A DNA stretch of 64,000 nt from Phalacrocorax aristotelis. Its lineage: Eukaryota; Chordata; Aves; Suliformes; Phalacrocoracidae. Within the stretch, counting starts at the first letter, position 1; each line of letters opens with the position of its first letter. The position numbers and the translations under genes are program-made. Under the pieces are notes generated by a model that worked only from the letters and a program-made list of their open reading frames with translations, was not told the origin of the DNA and did not search any database. Shown here piece after piece: positions 48,899-61,300 of this stretch. Location of the stretch: contig NC_134277.1 in assembly GCF_949628215.1 (NCBI RefSeq), forward strand, positions 125,723,963-125,787,962, written 5' to 3'.

Positions 48899-51800
48899 AG
48901 GAAACCCCCCAACACCTCCTTTACCTGCAATGTTTGTGTCAAACCTCTCTCCCACACACTCTTTTCACTCCTATAAATTACTGTAAATTACACTGAAAAA
49001 TCAAGAAAATTCTGTAGCAGTTGTTACTTGTACACAAGCTCGCTCTACTAAATAAAAGTTTTAGAAGAGCAAGGCAGTTCAAAATTTCTTGTGTACTTCA
49101 CCCTCAGCAAAGATTGAGCACGCTAATGAAACTCTGTGACAGCATAGCTTCATATTTGAGGCTGCATTAAGATTTATAAACACTCTGAGCATGACTAAGG
49201 TCTGGAGCAGGGGGGCAGCATAACCAAAGCTGGGGAAGGCTGTGATTAGTGAGGAGGAAATGAGAGGAGATCAAATCAGCTGAGAAGGAGGCAGAAAAGT
49301 GCAACTCATGTTTGGGATTTGCCAAAGCAAAGACATGTACTGTTAAAGCTTTGAAGTGAGACTGATGAGAAGATACCATTTCGGGAGGGGAGCAAGAGTG
49401 AAAAAAAAAAGAAAAAAAGAAGGCAATATGAAAAAGGCAAAAGCATCAATAAACTGTGATGAACTCTTCTGTTTGTGGAGTTGGGTACTGGAGAAAGCCC
49501 TGACTCAGCAACAAAGATGTGACAGATGACACTGACTGGGAGGAAGGCAAACCAATGCTTGTTAAACTGAACAACACGTCACACGGGCAGGGGTATAGGC
49601 AGCAGCAGGAGGAAGCACAGAGTCCCATGTTCGCCCTCCATCCTCTATGTCTGAGCAACCCTGCAAACACACGGCTCCCTCCAGCCTTCAAATTCCCTCC
49701 CCTTGCACCCACATGAGGAGCTGGGCTCTGGGGAGTGTGGAGGTGAGCCATGCTGTGGCTCCGGCTCAGCTGGGACGGACATGCTCCTTGCCGTGTCTAG
49801 CTGGGCTGGGCTGCTTCACGCCTTTGCCACATCCCCAGGGCTCCCCAAGGCAGGCAGGGAGTGGGCAGCATGCTCCATGGTGACATCAGCACGAGCAGGG
49901 TCACCCCTCTCCTCCTAGAGATCTACAGGCTTCCTACATAGGGCAAGGTAGCTACAGGACAGAGCTGAAAGGACTTGGGCAATGAAGATAACTTCATGCC
50001 ACTCCTCATGGGATGGATCTCGTACACAGAGGGCAGAGAGTGCAGAGAAGGAGGGGAAGGAAAAGACATGGAGGTACAAGGAAGGTGACACAGTGACGTT
50101 CCTGAGAAGTCCTTCAGTACCACAGGACTGATTAGTAGGCAAGGGTAGATGAGTGAACACTGAACAGAATTTGTTGGATTTGTCATGCAAAATTTTGGGG
50201 TGGGGGATACCAACAGTTTAGATTGTTACTCTGGGTGAGAGGGTAACAGAAATTAAGAGATGTAGGGATAGTAGTTGGAGTGCAGAAGTTTGGAGGTTGC
50301 CAGTGAGTGACAGTACGGATGAGGATCCCACAGCAAATAAATATAACAAGAGTCTGATCTAAGTTTGAGAACAGCGAAGTTAAATGGCAAGGGGAAGGCT
50401 GCTACCTGAGCCAGAGCGCTCCGCTCCAGAAAAAGTACTTTAAACCCTCCTGTGAAGTTATTGTGCAATTGGGCATGCAATACTTACTAGATCGGCTTCC
50501 TCCTCCAGCCTCTGCAGGATCCTGTAGCTGTTTCTTGGGTATTGTTCACATCTGGTGAGTCACAATGCTTGCAGCAGGCCCAGACCCAGCTGGACACTAT
50601 GGCATAGGTGAGGCTACTGACCTTTATTTGCTGGGTTCTTACCCGGTTACCTTGGGCCTCTGCTGTGGCCCTGTGCACCATCCAGGGGAGCAGGGGAAAT
50701 AAATCACTCCTGGATTTGGTGGCAATGTCACTTGCAAAACCACAGCTCAGAGCATGTATGAGGGCACTGATCAAGAATTCCATTGTGTTTCTTTGTCTTC
50801 TGCTACATCCTTTACAGTCCTTTGTGTTGATTCCTTCCCGAGGCCAGGTCAAGGTGTGCTCTCTCTCTTTTGTTTATGGGGGCAGTGACCTGTACCTATC
50901 CACCCTGCAACAATTCCTGTCTGAGTAGGGTCAGACATACACGAACCAGAGGCCACCAGAGCCTTGGCAGGCTCTTCAAAACTAATCAATCGCTACAACC
51001 AACTTGCTTACAACCCCCACCAAAAAGAGCAGCACTCCTGGCTACCTGCCAAGGTGTATGGAGCATTCACCTCCAGTCAGGATGATCCTGGAGTAAGGGA
51101 GGATATGGGCAGTGAGCCAGGTGGGGAGAAATACAAACTCCAGCACATTATAAGCAATTAAGCCAAAGAAACCTTAGAGTGGAAACTAACTCACTGCAAT
51201 GAGCATTTACTGCACTTACTAGCGTAAGTAGTCCTTTTTGATATAACTCTTTAGTATTAAGTTCAGCATGGACACATGATGCTGTAAGAGGAATTGAAGT
51301 GGTGTGTTCAAGGTAACATCCTACTGTGGACTAAGACATAGTTAATTGTTTTTGTTAATTATTTCCCAGTGATCAACAGCCTGGACATTCTTTCTCATTA
51401 CCTCCATTTTAAGGTTCACAAAGGGACAATTCTACCTATTATCTGCTTGAGTAAATCCTACGTTTTCATACTTAGAAAAGCAAACCAGAAGTAAAAAAAG
51501 AAAATGTAGTAAATCTTGCATGCAGTTTCTGTTTATTAGGGCAAATCTCTTTTTTTTTTTAATATACTGGAATAATATCATGCAGAAGATAAAAAATCCC
51601 CACAACAGATTATTCCTCATCCTCTGTCTTTAAGAGACTGCTCTAATAGATAACATAAACAGGTTTAAGCAACTGTAGTAACCATTTTCAAGCATATCTT
51701 CTCCAAGGCACTGAGATGCCAAAGGAACAGGTCTGGTGGACATGCATTTCAGATCTGCTAAGTCCTGGTCCCATCTCTCTCACATACCCCTCTGCAGTTT

Positions 51801-54800
51801 TGAGCAAAAGCAGCTTATATCTACTACATATCAGCTTATGCATCTTTATCAACCTCTAATCCTTGCTTAAATAAAGAAACACAACCACTTAACTAAATCC
51901 AGCCTACCTCTCTGTCAAGTATGCCCTCTTCTTGCGACCTGACCCAACCATCCCTGGTTTCTAACATGCAGCCCTAGTCACTCTGCTTTTGCACGTCTTC
52001 CACTGTGCATTGGCAATCCCAGCACCACACTCCTCTTTCAAAGGTTTCATCACTCTAATGGCAAAACCTGAGGAATCACTTCAGCTCCTCACTGCAAAAG
52101 CCCACAGGTCACCGTGCACTGTGAATCAAGTGTTCGAGCTTTCTATTAGATACACAGGCTGTTCTTTATTTACAAAGGCCTTGGATGTTAAGAAGACACC
52201 ACTACAAACAGAAGGAGTATTTATTTACAGATATCATTAGCCATTTACCAGAAAATGTAATAAACAGGTCACATATGAGCAGCCGAAGCACTGACTGGCT
52301 AACTGGATATTTCAGCTATCTTAATTAACTTCAGTATTGCATCAAATGCTGTAAGAGAGCGACAGATCACTAATGCCAAGTTAGTCATTTTCAGTAACAG
52401 TTCTCATGGAATTTTTTCCTTCTAAATAATCAAAACAATTGGTCATTGGGCCTTATAAGGAAAAGTGCCATACCAAACAGAATTTCATAAAATACAGCTG
52501 TTTTAACATCACGGTTCCCTCCAGCATATCTGCAGCACCTGAATTCTGGAGTTGCATTTTTATGTTTACTTTTAAACAAGATAACAAGATAAAACTATTA
52601 AAACAATTAGCAGTAGAGTAACTTGCTCAGATGATTTTATCTGTTCTTAGGACAGTGAGGCACATTCAATAAAACCACAGCATAGCAAATTTTAAACTAG
52701 TAAACGCAAATACTTTATTTTTTAACAGCGAAGTATTAGCTTGTGAGATTTACTGCCAGAAGGTAGCATACAGTTAGATGGACAAGACTTACATAGATAA
52801 CTGGATCATCCAGAATTATAATATGATTTGAAGAGAACTTCAGAAAAAATAATACCAACCCTCTTTTTTCAGGACAAAATCCAAATCAGCAGAGAGTTAA
52901 ATAAGAGAGGATCTTCTCCGTATGTTATGGTTATACCACCCCTTGAAGCATCTGATAGAAGCTAATATCAAGACAAAATGCAGGACTAGACAGAACAGTA
53001 GTCAGAATTCCTGTGTCATATCAGATCTAGAGAGGATAACACTTTCGTGAACTCCAAACAGCAGCCTCCCATCTCTCCACAGCATCTTTTGAAACATACA
53101 GTTGAGCTTGCCTCGAGTATAGCAAAGTATATGTTTTAAGACCTCGGGCACTGGGATACCTGCCAAGTCACAACAAATATGTATACATAATCTAATCTAC
53201 TTAAATTTTGAGTGGAAACTCTGTGCCCTTTAGATATATCCCTCAAGGCTACAAATAGCATACTTGTTGGACAGGATGAACTTTCCCTGTGTAAGTAATA
53301 ACTGCGCTCTTCTGGCATCTCACCGCTCCTCCCGGCTTCTTTCAAAACCAAAGATCGGCGAGGGAGGAGTGATGAGGATGAAGGTGAGGAGGTTCAGAAA
53401 TAGGAGCAAAAGGAGATTAAGGAAGAGAAAACAGAGACAAATTATAGGCAGATTAGGAACAACAAGGCTCTCTTACCAAAACAGTTCTAAGAAAGCAATC
53501 TCTTCCCCCTGCCCCCCTTTATCTGGCAGGTGACAAGTTGGTAAAAAAATCCCCCAAACAGACAATCCCGTTAAGAGGAGAAAAGGGCCTAAAAAGTTAA
53601 ATGAAGCAAAGCAGAGGCAAAGCAGCAGTGTTAACAAATTGCAAGGCAACACTCACTGTCCAACAGATTTGAATACAGAGAGGATTATTCACAGCCTTGG
53701 TATGGTCACCTTTTCTTAGGAAAAAGTGGCGAGAAAGCAAACCAATGAAATCTTTCGAAGCCTGTACAGGCTTCTACAGCTAAAAATAAAATTAACAAAA
53801 CAAAAATCAAAACAGTTTAGAGTACACACGAATGTAAACAATCAGGCATATTTTGACAGCACACAGCAGTAGTGAAATAACTGTTGCCTTCTAAAATGAG
53901 GGACTATTACTATTTTTCTTTAAAAGCAGGTGAATATTGGGTTTGAAATTTCATACTGCACTTGTTTCTATGACCTGTGAACCTTCTGTTAAGAAAAGTT
54001 AAACAACTGGATAAGTTTTAATAAGAGATCTTTGCATTTCAACTCTAGAAGAAAAATTTCACTGGCAGTCTTACTTCCTACCACTAACCAATCTCTTAAA
54101 ATATACTATCTACTAATCCTTCAAAATACTTGGTCTAATTGCACACAATAATGGACAGACTTATCTGAAGCAGATCTAGTGTGGTCTACACTACTTGTTT
54201 CAGCAGGATTTTTTTTTCTTTACTTCTAACAGATAATGTTACAACCACAAATTTCAAACTGCAACTGCCCTGCTTACCCAAATCTGAGTTCCAGAGGGCA
54301 GGCAAGGGAGATGTGGAGGCTCGTGCCTGTGCCATCAGTGTTTGTAACGGCACAGATGAGCAGTCTTTAAGAAAAAAAAGAAATACTTGTGAACATGAAG
54401 CATGGATTCATGACCAGCTAACGCTGGGTAATACAGTCTGACAGCACGGCACCCACCCAAGCTTTCCAGCATTAAGAACACATGAGAAAGTAACACATAG
54501 AAACTTGGCTATAGAAACTACATTTCTTTCCTGCCTCCTATCATATCGCAGAAATCTACTGGAATAAAGAAAGGTATGCATCCCCTTCTCCTGCAGAGAG
54601 AGCTGGAAGCTCATCTTACTAAACCACACTGTTACATATTATCGACCACACACAATACACTTATTTCTGACCTGTAACGATGCTAATCTTCCATCCTTCT
54701 CCCCAAACACACCGCTCTCTCCCAGCCCCGCCAGTTAGCACAAGCTGCCACCACTATTAGTGCTGGGGGGAAACATCTGCTAAAGGGCCGGGTACAAAAT

Positions 54801-55713
54801 GGTCAAAAAGAGTTAGGGTTATGCGAAGGAACGGCTAAGAAAAACGACACAACGCTACCAAAACAGGAACAACGGCCTGATGATTTCAACATGTCCCTTT
54901 CTGAAATCATTTGTTTCCTTACCAAAGCAGGGGGGGTGCTTTCAGAGGAGCCTGTATCCAAATGGGAACATGAGAACGTGTCAGACATCTGTATTTCAGT
55001 CTCATTGTTACCACAGTTGTCACCAAAACTTTAAGGTTTGTACCCAAAAGGCTGTACTCACAAAGATGAGGGCTGATACTTCCCTTGAATTACAGGGCCA
55101 CAGAAACCAGCACTGTGAAATACTACTTTTTTTTTTAAAAAAAACCAAACCCACAAACACAAAAAACCCGACCAAAAAACCCCAAACCAACACAAAACAA
55201 AACATTGAAGAATCACTCAGCATGGATATAGCTATGGTACAGATAATTACTGCCAGTTAACCTCAAGGCCTGATCCCTCATCAGATTTGATAGCTGCCTT
55301 GGCGAGCAGCTTCAGCAGTTACCTTCTCATCTCTGGACCCAATCCCAAAAGCAAAGCAGCTATCTCCAGAATTAGGTAACTCCACCTAAGCAAGCACCTT
55401 GTTTACTGGGTCAACCATAGGCAGAGGCAACTGTGCCCAGCCAACACCCAAAGGTGGCTGGACACATACTACTTTGCAGCCCGGAAGCAAGGGGGAGCAG
55501 CTCTGGTACAGCGCCTTGGCTAACGCTTCGGGATTGGAGATGGACACATCTGTCCAGCTGTCATGCTGACCAGAGCACAGCAGTGTCAGCCTGTCCAGAG
55601 CTTAGTTATTTTGAGTGTGTCTCCACACTGAAACAGTTCAAGGTACGGTGCTTCTTCTTCCCTCCCTTTCCTTCTTGCACTGGTGTTTGTCTGGCCACAC
55701 AATGTACCAGGCC

Positions 55714-55769
55714 AGAGAGCTAGAACAGTCACATTAACCCTAGAGAGCTAAACCAGTCAAATTAACCCT
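55714..55769. repeat. Two tandem copies of a 28-base unit
   Basis: The units at 55714-55741 and 55742-55769 both begin AGAGAGCTA and end ATTAACCCT, differing at only a few positions. This is a small local duplication. Confidence 0.9.
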
Positions 55770-57759
55770 ACAGAAAAAATGCCAACCACTTCTGTGCAGT
55801 CTACGTCTTTGGAGTGGCTTAGTGCCAGCACAAGAGGAGGCAGAGAAGAGCCATCTCAGGTACAGGTATGAGCAGGTTGGGATTCCCGCAGCTCTAGCCC
55901 AAACCGCAAATCATTGAGAAACTGCACCCACAGATTTCCTATGGTCCCTTGGCACTAACCGGATTGAGCAGCCACTGAGAGTCAGGGACAGCAGGAATTT
56001 CAGCACCCTGCTAAACAAGAAGATCTGGCACCACCTCTGTCTTGCAGACCCAACGTCCAAGACAGCGGCAAGGGGAATCAACCTGGCAGAACAGATTGAG
56101 CACAACAGACTGATGGAGTATCACAGCACTGTGAGATGCTCTCACCTTAGCAGGGGTGATGAGAGGTACTAAATGACTAAGTTCATATTATTGGCAGTGC
56201 ATGTATTTCCTTGAATAAACTTGGTCAGAACTAAGTCTGTGAAAAATCTACAATCACAACAGAGAGATGCATTGGGCAACTGCTCCAATGCACTATTCCC
56301 ACTACAGTGAAAATAAGGTAGAAGTTTACAGTCCTCTGCACCAGAGATGGCTACCAGCCACAGAGACCAACACAAAGGTTTCTGAAAGGTGAATGAGAAA
56401 AAGTATCTACTGTATTTATATAACATTACCTTTCATATTGAAATTCTATCTTCTGATTTAACAGGAAGCAAGGCTGCCATGTGATGGGATAGAAGAGTCT
56501 CAAAACAGCATCAAATCCAAATAAATACTTTTTGTCTCATTTCAAAGTTGAGGAAAGGTAGAGAAAAGTTATCTGGACGTACAATTTATGATGGTAGCAT
56601 GGCCTCTTGCTTGGAGCATGTTTTCAAAGAATGAACGAAATCATGAAGGTAAAGAGAAAATAAAATAAAATGTAACACTATTTCCAAAAGTTGAACCATG
56701 TCAAACATCCAACTTTTCTTCAACATGAAAAAATAGCCTTTATATAAAGGAAGCACAACTATTCTAGTCTCAGTCAGTAAGAAATCTGATATAGTACCAC
56801 CTAAAGCAGTAGTTTCTTGAGCTGAGAGGGGCTAGTTCAAGAATAACATGGCAGGAAAAACAGCAGATAAAGAGATGACAACAGATTACTTTCTGAAAGG
56901 TGGAAGGATGTTATTTATGGACTTCTGCCAAGACTGGTCTTCAGTCTTTTTTGATCCAACTTTTTCATTCAGAATTTTTTTATGCCTTTAAGTGAGCACC
57001 ACCAAAATATGTAGGAAATATGAAACTAGGATGTATCAGAAGTACAGTGCAGACTGAAACAACGCACAATAAATACTGCAGCAAATCTTAAGGACAGCCA
57101 CAACAGAAATGGGATGAAAAGTAACAATAAAGGACAGAACAGCACACTTAGAGACTAGTGGTTTCTGCTGAAAAGTGATGAATCATTAGCTGGAAGTAGC
57201 GGAGAAGGAAAAAGTTTGTGTATAACCATCCTATAAGCAGCTAGTAAGAGTCACTAAAGAGACTGGTTCAGAAGAAAGAAAATATAACGATTCAAAAAAG
57301 CAGCCGTATTTCCAGTGCATAAAGGGACACACAGATGCCACTATAGTGGACTACCAAGATCTTGCAGGGAACACCATGTATAAATCTGGTAATACATATT
57401 CACAAAAAAAAATTATTTGGAATAGCACAAAAAATACCTGACCAAAAACCACAATTAAAAAAACCAACCCCCAAACCAAAGGTCTTAGTAAGTACACCAA
57501 TGAGACAAACAGCAGGGCTGGCATAAAGAATAAGTGAAAGCTTATCATATGTAAGTTTAGGCTGGAAATTAAAAGGGTTCCTAGCCAACAAAACACTGGC
57601 CTTAAGTTTACACGTCAGAACATAGGGATGTGAAGAGAGGAAAAATCTGACTATGATCTATATAGGTTCACAGACAGACAGACATGTTCTCTGTGACAGT
57701 AAGGCATTTGGCTCAGCCAGGGTGATTTGTTCCAGTTCTGGGTCCCTCAATTCTCACTG

Positions 57760-58390
57760 GAATGTAACGATGGTCCTAGTGGGTCATACAGAAGCCCATC
57801 CAGCCCAGAATCCTTGCTCCAGTAACAGCCAATCATGAGGAAGGCAAGCATGTAGTATTTTGGGGAAGTATCACCATTTGTGATTTTGAGACTTTCCTAT
57901 GCTAGACAGATTTAAAAGCCCTCTTTTCTGCTAATTTGGCAGTCCCCTCTTGCGCCCAGGTAAGCTTTTTTACTCAGAAAATCCCACAGCAAGGAATTCT
58001 ACAGCTTATTTTCACATTTTATTCACAACTCCTTCCTTTTAGCTTGTTCTGAACCCAACTCACACTGTTTCTCTTTCCTCTCAGCTAAAAATTTTGCTTC
58101 TCCTTCATCCCATCTAAGCCACTCATGATTCCTTTATGATCTGTGATACGAAACCTCTATTGTTTTCTCCCTTTTGTAGTCTCTTACCAGGCTGAAAAGT
58201 CTAAGCCTACTTAGGCCTTCCTTGCTTGGAAACTGTTTCACTACTTTGTTCGTATTCATCACCTTGTCCTGTATTTTCTCCGTTCTACATGTATCTTTTG
58301 TACAGTATTCAGGAGACAGACACACCACGGATTGCTGCCTGGTTTATTTCTTTCCTAACGATTCCCAATGTCCACCAAAGTACAACAGGT
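57760..58390 (-). mobile_element. Second relic of the same ancient CR1-group LINE (3' region), antisense
   Basis: The plus strand shows a decayed but ordered series of blocks: 'catccagcccagaatcc' (57798-57814), then an 'ccttaggcct'-type and 'accaggctgaaaagtc' block (about 58187-58202), then 'gtacagtattcaggaga' (about 58301-58317). These correspond to the 3' region of the same old amniote element that is seen at 43490-44830. Only the 3' part is kept and no RT is present. The call rests on block order and partial identity. Confidence 0.6.
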
Positions 58391-61300
58391 AGTAAGCTTG
58401 ATGTCTACATCAGGCAAGTCAGCATAAACTTGAATAACAATGGGGGGGGGGGGTTTGGGGGGGTGAAGGGGTTGGGGGTGGTGAGGACACATGAACAAAC
58501 ACAACATATTGGTGAAGAGGCAACACAACTTTTGGAAAAGGAAATCAAGCCCTACAAATCAAGTGGAGTTCTCTGAAGGCATCAATGAACATGTAGATAA
58601 GGGAGATGCAACTGAACGGCACACAGGTGTATCTGCACTGAAGTGGCTAGAGACTGACAGACAAAGCTGAACAGGCTGGTAGTTACTGCCTCTTCCAATA
58701 AAGAAGCTGGAGATGTGAAGTGAAATGATGAAGACACAGGTTCAAGAGGGAAATGTACCTGTTGTTCACACACTTCTGCTGTGGAACTCCTTGCAACAGG
58801 GTGTTTAGACACTTGAGTTTACAAAGGCTCGAGGGGGCACAGGAAAAAGTTCATGGAAAGAGTCCTGTAAGAGTTCGTAAATACAAACCCTCCATGTCTG
58901 GCTCAGGAAGCCTTTGACAAGCAAATTATTGAAGATCAGGAGAATACTCTGGGGAAGTTATCCCTATACGCTTGCCCTGCTCCTGTGCCTTTTACCACAC
59001 CTTTGGTTTTGCTACTGTCAGACACAGAACACTGGGCTTTGATATGCACACAAGTGTAATTATTCTTACTAAATAAAATGCAAACGGAATTGGCCAGCAT
59101 TTATCAGGTTGATTAAAAGCAGAATTTTTCATCTCAGGCCTTGATTGGGCTGGTAAGACCTGTGATAACAGCTCTCAAACAACTCTTGATTTGAAAGCAG
59201 GACAATTCCTCTGTTAACTTACACCAGAACTGACACTGCTGTCAGTAGGTACAAATGCTAACTGTAATCCAGCATATTTTACTATTGGCAGAATGAGTAG
59301 GATCACATTTCACCATGCTGCCGGACACTTGCCATTATAAGACAAACTCCTCTACATAAGACAACTTACAACTTTGCCAAATTGCTATTGTTCGGGCTGA
59401 AATTTTACAAGTTAGTCTCTGCTTCAATGTTTTGTTTCTTCACTTTTTATTCATTCCAAACAGTACAGATATATCGAAAAAATAAAGGTTAATGTAAAAA
59501 AAGTGGCATCTCTGTCAAAAGATTCTGGCAGACTTTTCCTACTTTTCATAGAGTTTCGACCCCCTGTCCTTCAGGATAGAGACTTGATAGTGGAGACGGG
59601 AGTAGTGGTAGAGCTCTCATTCCTGTGAGCTCTAGCCAAATTTGGCCAATTTCTTGATTGCTTACTCCACAAGCCCTTTAGTCATTCAGAAACCAATCTT
59701 TTGAGTCGGATAATTGAATGCTGTCCTAGAGAACTCAGATTCTACTAGAGATCTCTGTATCATTTAAATTAAACACTACAGAAGAGGTCATTAATTTTCC
59801 AGGTCCTTGGCATGGGTCTAGGAGGAGTGATTTGCAGAAATACTTAGTGCCTGCAGCTGCAGTGGCAGGCAGTGAAAGCTGCATTCTAAACAGATTTTGA
59901 AGACAATGGTTTTGAAAAACTCGGCCTAGTAACCTCAAAACAGGTTCTCCCAAAAAACGCCACAGAAACTTGATTCTTAAAAAAAACCCTCACAAAAACC
60001 ACAAGAGCCATTCTCACTTGGCATTTTATTCTGTAAGTGCACTGCAGGCTCTCCTGCTTTGGTATCAAGGTGCTTACAGCGCAAGTCTCATGATGCACAT
60101 TGGGCAAGTAGTGTCTCTCCATCACAAGAGTCAGAAACAATGTACAAGCAGCTAGGTATTTCATGAGGGTATGGACTGTGTCTGTAGGGGAGGATTTCTC
60201 GAAGTATCCAGAGCCTGAAGCAAAACATCAAATGTGCTAGAAAGCATACCAGAACTCTGTATAAATATGTTCCATTGTCAAGATCCATGTGTAAGTTTCC
60301 AGCCAGCAAACTGGCTTGTGAACTCCCATCTGCAAGATACATACAGCTCTGAGAACTAGCATCCTACTGGGTATTTGCCTTCAGTGATCCAGGGCAGCAT
60401 AGCATAGGAGTGCCCATGGCGATGACTGAGGGGAACATAATTTGGTTTTGTGTAAATGAGGGACAGATGAATTTACCATTTTATTTAAAAACAGTACTGT
60501 CGGCCACCATTGTTAAATTAACCTACAAAATTAAACAGGGTGCATATATGAAACTGCAAGTACTTTAACTGCTTTTTCCCCTTTCCTTTCCACGTGTCTC
60601 AGTTCTCCTTAGAGTAACACTGCAAGCTTGTCAGGGGAAGGACAGATGCCTGCTGTTTTCCTTTTCAGCCTCTAGTACACTGAATCCTAAAAATGGATTC
60701 TACTTTTTTTTTTTTAAGGCATGAACAAAGCAACACAACTCCGAAAGCCTCCTTTAGTTCTATTTATTCTTACCCGTCATCAGTGCTTAGAAACAAACAT
60801 TCTTCCTGTCCACTGCTCTCCTGTGAAAGACCACAGTATCTATAGTTACTAGAGAAGAGCGCTTCAGTTATCTAGGCTCTGATCCTTCCCATGCTTTACT
60901 TTTCAGCTTGCCCCAGAAGCCTTGCTTTCTCAAAGGATACCGGAACCAAGGTTTATCTTTTTCCAAAGGCAGCTACTGATATACTCTCTCATCACTGGGA
61001 AGCTCGTCATTCCTTCAAAGAATCAAACACCAAGACCACATCTGAAACTGAAGAGGTGAAGAGTCACTTCTGATCAACTTACAACTTCCAGCCAACTTGC
61101 CATGCCTCCCCCGGTGCAAGGAAAGCGGTGAGACTGCAACTCTAGCCCTAAGAAAAGCTGTCAGGGAGCACAGGTTTAACTTTTTAGAAGACAGCTACCA
61201 ACTTCCCCCAAACCATTTTTTCTTCTTAGTCATAGGTCTTCCTCTCAAAGGAAAGCATATTGGGCAGGTGGCACATACCACCACAGTAACACTGTGAAAC

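Larger units (their letters stand above)
47346..57759. other. Probable PLAG1 5' intron, nothing recognised
   Basis: About 10 kb of AT-rich DNA without a recognisable exon, RNA gene or clear transposon. It has low-complexity A-runs (48869-48898, 49401-49420), A/C-rich tracts and a GC-richer patch at 49600-49920 that has few CpGs and so does not look like a promoter island. A 28-base tandem duplication lies at 55714-55769. PLAG1 non-coding exons may be hidden here. Confidence 0.4.

Noticed and set aside
49600-49920. GC-richer patch as the PLAG1/CHCHD7 promoter island
   Set aside because: CpGs are few and the sequence looks like ordinary GC-rich intron. No CHCHD7 coding sequence follows.
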